From assembly GCA_021186555.1 (NCBI GenBank), contig JAJKFL010000039.1:19324733-19388732 (forward strand): a stretch of DNA of 64,000 bases, given 5' to 3'. The notes beneath the pieces are model-generated. The model did no database searches. It saw only the letters and a program-made list of their open reading frames with translations, and was not told the DNA's origin. Positions within the stretch are counted from its first letter, which is position 1. Every line of letters starts with the position of its first letter. The position numbers and the translations under genes are program-made. The DNA is from Reticulitermes speratus. Its lineage: Eukaryota > Arthropoda > Insecta > Blattodea > Rhinotermitidae. Below, piece by piece: positions 59,701 to 64,000 of the stretch.

Positions 59701-62631
59701 ATAATCCTACATTAAGGCCCACTAGTATTTTTTTGAAGATTGCGTTGCTGACATTTTGGTATATAGATAATTAAAAATATGCTAGTATGGTAGTCTGTAA
59801 TGTTTTGGTGTTCATACCAAGATAGTGAAAGTCTGGTACTTGTTTCAAAGATTTGAAGAAGAGAGAATACATTTGGTCACAGATATACAGGGCATACACA
59901 AAAGAATGGTGCGGTTTAAAAAGTGAATAAAAAATTTATTTCTCACCTTACAGAGGCACAACATACACCGTCAGCGGCGGCAACTGTCCAAGTTTCTTAT
60001 TTGGTAATTACAATCCTTCAATGTGTGCACCCTGGGTCACACGACACACATCCACACGGTAATCAAACTCATCCCAGACCCGGTGTAGCATGTCCGCTGT
60101 AATGGCCTGCAGTGCATGCGTTATCCGATCACGAATTTCATGGATGGACGTGGGCAATGGTGGTACATAAACGCTGTCTTTAACGAACCCCCAAAGAAAG
60201 AAATCGCACGGTGTAAGATCTGGCGAACGGGGTGGCCAAGGGAGAAGGTTCTTGTCTCCATTTGCAGCAGCACGTCCGATCCAGCGCTGTGGAAGAACAC
60301 GATTGAGAAGCACTCGTACATTCCTGTGAAAATGGGGGGAGTAAGCATGAGAAGCGAACTGCTGGTAGCACATGAGAAACTTGGACAGTTGCCGCCGCTG
60401 ACGGTGTATGTTGTGCCCGTGTAATGTGAGACATAAATTTTTTATTCACTTTTGAAACCGCACCATTCTTTTGTGTATGCCCTGTATGTGCAAACATGGT
60501 AAAACCACAAATGAAATGTGGAAAGTGATATTGGTATTAATGTGTTTGTATGTATGTCTAGGTTACAAGCCATACAAAATTACACATTCGTCAGATTACT
60601 TTGACCAGCTCTATGAATGGGCTGTGTTGCTGATCAAGAAAGGTCTTGCATATGTGTGCCATCAGAAGCAGGAGGAAATCAAGGGTTTCAATCCTCCTCC
60701 ATCACCTTGGAGAGAGCGTCCAGTGGAAGAAAGTCTTCGCCTTTTTGAGGTTGAGTATTTTCTTGAGTGAAATGTTAATATTCTTACCTTGAAAATGTCC
60801 CATGTGAAGTAACTAACATTCATGAGGTTGTGTAGGGGGAATAGGTGTATGGCTGCACTCATTCTTAACCTTGGTACTAAATGGAGGTGGGTGGTCAGCC
60901 TCACTTGCTGGCCATTTCTAACATGGGGAAAGAGAGCATGGTACTCATTGAATAGGAGGCTGGGTGGGTCTCAGAGCTGGTCTGGATGTTTTGGAGAAGA
61001 GATAAATCTCTTGCCTCTGCCAAGATTTGAACCATGGATCATCCAACCCATAGCCTAGTCACTATACTGACTACACTATCCCAGCTTCTCCCTGAGGGAG
61101 AAATAGTGAAAGAAAATTCTCATATAGCTTACCAGCCTTCTTTTGGAACAAAATTTGTTTCAGTGAACATTGCTTTATGTCTGTAGACTTGTCAATAAAC
61201 AGTTGAAAGGATCATGCAATCTATTGTCACCCCTTGTTAGTGTCATCATTCATAAGTTAGTGCTGGTGAAAGCAAGACGATTTAGCAGTGCACCTACATG
61301 AACATAAATGAAATTAACTGAAAGAATGGTCTGTAATCAGGTTTTGTGTTTCCTTGAGGCAGCTGTTATAGAAATGTTCCATTTAATGCAGTAAGTGTAT
61401 TGTGGGGAAGGCATAACACATGTTAGTGTGTAATGTTCTCTGTTGTCATAACACATTTTTAAAAGGCAGGGACTTGTAATGGATGAGGATCAAACAGAAA
61501 GACTTATAGTCGCCCAGAATGAACAAGCTGCAGTTCTTTTGCAAGGAAACAGTTACAAAACTGTTTGTAATCTTGCCGGTATATTATCAGATTCACTTGG
61601 TAGTGCAGGTACAGTCTTGCTTACTGCCTTGGTGATTAATGGTGTTCAATGCCGTAGGATTCTTAGGTTATTATTGTTTGATCAGATGGAGTACTGAGTC
61701 ACTCTGTCAGGAACTTACAGGCCGTACTGAAGAGTTTAGTTGTACATCTCTGTACAACACCATTATGTGTGAATTGTGGGTGTTTTACTACAGCCTATTG
61801 AACAACAAAGCAGCCAGTAGAAAGGCTCCTGTAATTTGTCCTCCAAAAAAAGCTGACACAATTAAAAGTGGTAGAAAGGTGTTGATGATTATATTTTTGA
61901 ATCGTATAGGCATCCTGTACCAACTTGCAGTACCCCATTCTACCGTCAATGGACTGTACTATGCAGACATTGTGCATATGAAGTAATGGAGGCAAAATTA
62001 AATGTGTTAACAAGGAATGGTATGGCCCACATGTTTCAGTCATGGGATTAGTGTGTTGCATTTCAAGGTGGCTACTTTGAAGAGTAATTGAGGATACATT
62101 GCTGTACATACGTATCTCATTCCTTTCTGAACAGCCCTCATAAAGTGGATCTTGGCAGTACATTGCATGAAGGTGTTGACTGGATTCAGCTAGCTTAGAG
62201 TAGGGTCTTACAAGGGTTTTTGTTAATGTGATGATGAACATTCAGGTTCCATCAAGCAGGGAATTCATGACCACTTCAGGAATGGTCTACTGTCCAAGGA
62301 AGACTGTGCCTTGGAATTGTTTAAAAGGATACATGTGCTAGGTGTTTACACTGATCTGTGCTTGTATCCACAATGACAGATTCTTGCTGTTCTTTTCTTA
62401 TTTGTAGGACATGAAGAATGGTAAATTAGAAGAAGGAGAAGCAACACTGAGGATGAAGATTACCTTAGAGGAGGGCAAACAGGACCCTGTAGCATATAGG
62501 ATAAAATTCTTTCCACATCATCGTACTGGAGACAAGTGGTGTGTTTATCCCACATATGACTACACACATTGCCTGTGTGACTCCATTGAACATATTACAC
62601 ATTCTTTGTGCACCAAAGAGTTTCAGAACAG
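47117..62631 (+). CDS. GlnRS: cytoplasmic glutaminyl-tRNA synthetase, 5' part (eight exons, continues past the window)
   Basis: Class I aminoacyl-tRNA synthetase that charges tRNA-Gln. Exons: 47117-47236, 49854-50001, 53059-53215, 55099-55331, 57768-57922, 59152-59338, 60562-60749, 62408-62631; all phases join. They give about 471 residues against about 775 in human QARS1. Residues 1 to about 200 are the eukaryote-specific N-terminal tRNA-binding appendage ([34 protein letters not shown]). The catalytic Rossmann fold starts near 270 with [19 protein letters not shown], which carries the HIGH signature at 285-288. [17 protein letters not shown] is in the last exon seen. The KMSKS-type loop and anticodon-binding domains lie outside the window. 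The ATG at 47117 sits in a CpG-rich patch and gives an N-terminus that aligns with other animals. Intron 2 uses a GC donor. Confidence 0.96.
47780..48710 (-). mobile_element. decayed LINE reverse-transcriptase fragment, Jockey/CR1-like (GlnRS intron 1)
   Basis: Minus-strand peptides in order: [32 protein letters not shown] (the F-x-K-A-F-D block), [34 protein letters not shown] and FTDDTLVII in place of FADD. Several stops and shifts break it. A different clade from the RTE copies. The piece at 53570-53950 could be from the same family. Confidence 0.8.
48720..49850. other. GlnRS intron 1 remainder
   Basis: No exon recognised. Contains two 20-base tandem units TGTGTAYTCATCTCTCTATA at about 49620-49665. 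Confidence 0.45.
49854..50001 (+). CDS. GlnRS: GlnRS exon 2
   Basis: Encodes [15 protein letters not shown] and [12 protein letters not shown] of the N-terminal appendage. Acceptor TTGTTCAG. The only donor that keeps the frame is GATG|GCAAGT, a GC donor. Confidence 0.92.
50400..51560 (+). mobile_element. Tc1/IS630-type transposase pseudogene (GlnRS intron 2)
   Basis: Peptides in order: [26 protein letters not shown] (first catalytic D), [28 protein letters not shown] (second D), [23 protein letters not shown] (catalytic E), GCHHLVKTV. Joining them needs several frame changes and passes stops, and a hAT MITE sits inside it at 51034-51198. Inactive. No terminal inverted repeats were delimited. 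Confidence 0.85.
51034..51198. mobile_element. hAT-type MITE nested in the Tc1 transposase
   Basis: Ends are inverted: left CAGGGGTGCACAAATC, right read inward CAGGGGTTCACAAAC. The duplication is 8 bases, CCTTAGAC at 51026-51033 and CCTTGGAC at 51199-51206 (one mismatch). CAGGGGT ends with an 8-bp duplication are the hAT hallmark. 165 bases, non-coding. Confidence 0.88.
52210..52530 (-). repeat. LINE reverse-transcriptase C-terminal fragment, RTE-like (GlnRS intron 2)
   Basis: Minus strand encodes [19 protein letters not shown] and [13 protein letters not shown], the VLTYGSETW/AEMKFLR region found after the RT domain of RTE-type LINEs. Ends not resolved. Confidence 0.55.
53059..53215 (+). 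CDS. GlnRS: GlnRS exon 3
   Basis: Encodes ALEYLLSHL and [18 protein letters not shown], strongly conserved in animal GlnRS. Acceptor TTTACAG, donor AAAAG|GTATAA in phase 2. Confidence 0.95.
53352..53384 (+). repeat. (ACAT)n microsatellite
   Basis: About six ACAT units in GlnRS intron 3, next to the LINE fragment that follows. Confidence 0.9.
53570..53950 (-). mobile_element. LINE ORF2 C-terminal fragment (GlnRS intron 3)
   Basis: Minus strand encodes [25 protein letters not shown] followed by a lysine/leucine stretch, the usual end of Jockey/CR1-type insect ORF2 (QKGVYYSGIKIFNSLP). One open frame of 108 codons covers it. Possibly the same family as 47780-48710. Confidence 0.65.
54435..54755 (-). 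repeat. near full-length SINE family B (GlnRS intron 3)
   Basis: Minus-strand head GTGGCTGGAATAGCAGTCGA and B-box-like GCTTGAACCCTGG, then CTGGGGCCCACCCAGCCTCT, CACCCCCATCTAGCACAGAG and a ...GGAGATCTTTACATTTA end. CpG mostly lost. Confidence 0.7.
55099..55331 (+). CDS. GlnRS: GlnRS exon 4
   Basis: Encodes [20 protein letters not shown] and [16 protein letters not shown], then a lysine-rich linker that leads to the catalytic core. Acceptor TTCTCAG, donor GATG|GTGAGT in phase 1. Confidence 0.96.
55775..56445 (+). mobile_element. 3' part of a second RTE-type LINE family (GlnRS intron 4)
   Basis: RT C-terminal region: [72 protein letters not shown] then a stop, and a GCCACCGAAGAAGAAG tail typical of RTE ends. 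It is 5'-truncated, with one frame change near 56355. Sequence is distinct from the 5702-8575 family. Confidence 0.82.
56470..56915 (-). repeat. RTE LINE 3' fragment, 5702-8575 family (GlnRS intron 4)
   Basis: Minus strand: tail CTAGACTACTTGAACAAC, then TTGAATCC/CAGATAGGGAGC and upstream ATTTGGTGAGGAGTACAAAC (reverse) aligned with 8140-8560 of the larger copy. It starts about 25 bases after the tail of the other RTE family. Confidence 0.7.
57200..57420 (-). repeat. RTE LINE 3' fragment, second adjacent copy (GlnRS intron 4)
   Basis: CATGGAGTGGAGTCCTTGGG, CAAGTTCCCTGGCTTTTATG, GGTTCCTTGTACCATG and AATGAATCCAGTCCATATGA are the reverse of the family's tail and last codons. Confidence 0.65.
57768..57922 (+). 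CDS. GlnRS: GlnRS exon 5 (hinge before catalytic core)
   Basis: Encodes [20 protein letters not shown] and [12 protein letters not shown], matching the segment just before the catalytic core. It lacks an ATG-initiated frame of useful length and so is easily missed. Acceptor TTTTCAG, donor CAG|GTACCT, phase 1 in and phase 0 out. Confidence 0.95.
58115..58700. repeat. foldback repeat, AGTCTTCTGGG family, interrupted by a MITE (GlnRS intron 5)
   Basis: Left arm GAGTCTTCTGGAATGTGATG through GAGTGGTTCCTGATGTTTTG. The right arm is its reverse complement: TGAAATGTCAGGAACCACTC through CATGGCATCATGTCCCGGAA-GACTTG. The left arm resumes after the MITE as GTGCCTTCACATTCAGGGG. The right arm contains the CTGAAGA...GAAATG hairpin at 58601-58632. 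Confidence 0.8.
58224..58550. mobile_element. pogo/Tigger-like MITE nested in the foldback repeat
   Basis: Ends: left CAGACACCCTCTGACTTACG, right read inward CAGACATTCCCTAACATATG. TA duplications at 58222-58223 and 58551-58552. 327 bases, non-coding. An internal 12-base stem CTGACTTACGCA/TGCGTAAGTCAG lies near the left end. Confidence 0.83.
58818..58843 (+). repeat. T homopolymer, about 25 bases
   Basis: Uninterrupted T run in GlnRS intron 5. No clear SINE body adjoins it. Confidence 0.95.
59152..59338 (+). CDS. GlnRS: GlnRS exon 6 (HIGH motif)
   Basis: Encodes [20 protein letters not shown], the ATP-binding HIGH signature, then [15 protein letters not shown]. Two donors overlap at the end. 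G|GTGGGT at 59339 keeps the frame into exon 7 (WLG-YKPYK), whereas the better-looking GTAAGA four bases on breaks it. Confidence 0.95.
59888..60484. mobile_element. internally deleted Tc1/mariner element with 110-bp inverted repeats (GlnRS intron 6)
   Basis: Arms 59888-59997 and 60375-60484 are inverted copies, beginning CAGGGCATACACAAAAGAAT, and are flanked by TA at 59886-59887 and 60485-60486. The interior keeps the 3' part of a transposase on the minus strand (see next entry). The arms are highly similar and rich in CpG although the surrounding intron has almost none, so insertion is recent. Confidence 0.92.
60008..60373 (-). pseudogene. transposase C-terminal remnant inside the Tc1/mariner element
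   Basis: 121 open codons: [37 protein letters not shown] (with the third catalytic acidic residue), [19 protein letters not shown]-type C-terminus. The N-terminal DNA-binding part and the first two catalytic positions are deleted, so it cannot be active by itself. Confidence 0.85.
60562..60749 (+). CDS. GlnRS: GlnRS exon 7
   Basis: Encodes [20 protein letters not shown] and [17 protein letters not shown], catalytic core. Acceptor TGTCTAG, donor GAG|GTTGAG in phase 0. Confidence 0.95.
60825..61090 (-). repeat. near full-length SINE family B (GlnRS intron 7)
   Basis: Minus-strand head AGCTGGGATAGTGTAGTCAG with B-box GGTTCAAATC, then CAGCTCTGAGACCCACCCAG, CCACCCACCTCCATTTAGTA and a CCCCCTACACAACCTCATGA end. 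CpG largely lost. Confidence 0.72.
61100..62400. other. GlnRS intron 7 remainder
   Basis: Short overlapping frames at 61479-61986 and 61795-62241 have no known motif and lie inside an intron. Nothing else recognised. Confidence 0.4.
62408..62631 (+). CDS. GlnRS: GlnRS exon 8 (last exon seen)
   Basis: Encodes [40 protein letters not shown] and [11 protein letters not shown], ending AACAG|GTACTA in phase 2. No match for the expected following residues (RSSYFWLCN) is found in the remaining 1.4 kb, so the next exon is beyond 64000. Confidence 0.95.
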
Positions 62632-64000
62632 GTACTACTCAGTTATTGCAAATTTGCTGCTGCAGATTATGTTTATGCTTGACAGGATTTGAGAACTAGT
62701 GAGTATGGTGGGGTCTGTGTATGATGCTTATTTTCCATCATGGCATGTCTTTGTTATAAATGGGAGGCCCAGTCTGATTCTGAATTCAGAGGCTGCCTTT
62801 TCCAAAGCTTCCTTCCAACAGATGCTGAAATAGTACCTTGACTTGGGCCATCACTCTCTCCTTCCACATGCTTTTCAGTTCATCCTTAATAATTATCCCT
62901 CCATTTGATACTGTATGATCTATGCAATTGAGAAAGCATTGTTTAATAAACTAAACAATAGACCATCTTATCTCCATTATCTGTAACAACGTAGTTTGCA
63001 TTGCGGTTATAATAGAAGTGTCTTACTTTCCACCAAATGTTGCCATCATGTATGTAGCACTCCTGCTTTGTGTTAGTGTGTGTGAAATATGTTGCACACC
63101 CCTTCTGTTGTTGTAATGAGGCTTCACTATTGTGTGTGCAGTTGTCACTGTTGCTATTGCATTTGATCCCAGTTATACAGTTTATACAGTCAGCCAGTCG
63201 TATGGCACAGTTGTGATGTGTTTGTTAGGAATGTGTTGCTTGAGAATAACTGTCCGTTTGAAGAGCACAGTGCCATCTTCTGCAGATATATGTCTAGCTG
63301 GACTGTAAAATTAGCATCGGCATTATGTGACTTATCAAAGCGAGATTTGATTTTTTAAAGTCTGATATAGTTCTTGTCTGATTGTTCATACTGTCACAAA
63401 AACATGGAAGTCTCAGTGTATGAAAAATTGCTCATGTTGTCTGTCATATTACTGTAAAATGTGGTATAGAACTGTTTTTGTTTGGACCAATAATAGTTCT
63501 GTATGGCAGTGGCATATCTCATATGTATTATTAGAGCCAAAAAGACATCTGCAGGTAAGTTATGCCAGAAAGTTGAGAGCACCTTTTGTTACATTTATGT
63601 TAATATTGGTTGCAGTGTGTATTGGTTCCTGCTACTAACAATTATATCACTTCTGTGAAGCAGAAGCGGAAGAAGAAGAGAAGGATGATTGTCATAAAAT
63701 CCTTATTCACATGACATATCTCTCATATTTTCATTCTGCGAAGGCTTGGGACACCAGCAGAACCCCAAAGTGTGGTCATGATAAAATTTTATCTCTCCTT
63801 CTGCTTGCTAATAGTCTTTCTTAATGAAGCCCATATTCCCTGTCAGGTGACTCCTAGGCCGTTCTTGAGTCACTTTTCCATTAGTGTAATGCAATTTGTA
63901 GGTCAGTGTCTGTGTGAGATTTTCAGTCTGACAGATGGATATCAGATTTCCCTGTGCTCAGTTATGGATTTTGTGTTTGAAAGTTTAGACAGGCACAGAT
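62632..64000. other. GlnRS intron 8, open at the window end
   Basis: No exon matching the next part of GlnRS was found. CpG-poor, AT-rich DNA with no repeat head recognised. Confidence 0.5.

Noticed and set aside
61479-62241. Three overlapping open frames in GlnRS intron 7
   Set aside because: Opposite-strand overlaps without any family motif, inside an intron of a housekeeping gene.
1-64000. LTR retrotransposon or endogenous virus copies
   Set aside because: No pair of long direct repeats with primer-binding site, and no gag, protease, integrase or envelope-like peptide was recognised anywhere.

Overview
This is a window of animal nuclear DNA, almost certainly from an insect. It carries two multi-exon genes with GT-AG introns, both on the + strand, in a background of tRNA-derived SINEs, RTE-type LINEs, Tc1/mariner, pogo-like and hAT DNA transposons, foldback repeats and microsatellites. 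The first gene is the clock gene cycle (the BMAL1/ARNTL orthologue) in the form with a vertebrate-type C-terminal activation tail. That form, the long introns and the style of the SINEs suggest a hemimetabolous insect; a cockroach or termite (Blattodea) fits best. The species is an inference from memory of these repeats, not proven here.

Layout. 1-21.6 kb: no host gene recognised. It holds SINEs (one with a 14-bp target duplication at 264-526, one at 15260-15550), a 302-bp palindromic insertion at 3002-3303, a 5'-truncated RTE LINE at about 5702-8575 with several related scraps, and a decayed 41-bp minisatellite at about 13235-13605. 21.7-42.9 kb: cycle, 13 coding exons, about 665 codons. Exon 1 lies about 4.9 kb before exon 2. 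The bHLH, PAS-A, PAS-B, a Ser/Asn-rich linker and the activation tail follow in order. One exon has an apparent one-base frame break. 42.9-47.1 kb: intergenic, with SINEs and a likely cycle poly(A) signal. 47.1-62.6 kb: cytoplasmic glutaminyl-tRNA synthetase, eight exons covering about the first 471 residues up to the middle of the catalytic domain; the rest lies past the window end. Its introns are crowded with LINE pieces, a Tc1-like transposase carrying a hAT MITE, a pogo-like MITE inside a foldback repeat, and an internally deleted Tc1/mariner element with 110-bp inverted repeats.

CpG dinucleotides are frequent up to about 27-28 kb, then become scarce through the rest of cycle and GlnRS, except for a patch around the GlnRS first exon. 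This is the pattern expected of germline gene-body methylation with an unmethylated promoter. cycle encodes the partner of CLOCK in the circadian activator complex. GlnRS is a housekeeping enzyme, and nothing seen links the two beyond adjacency.
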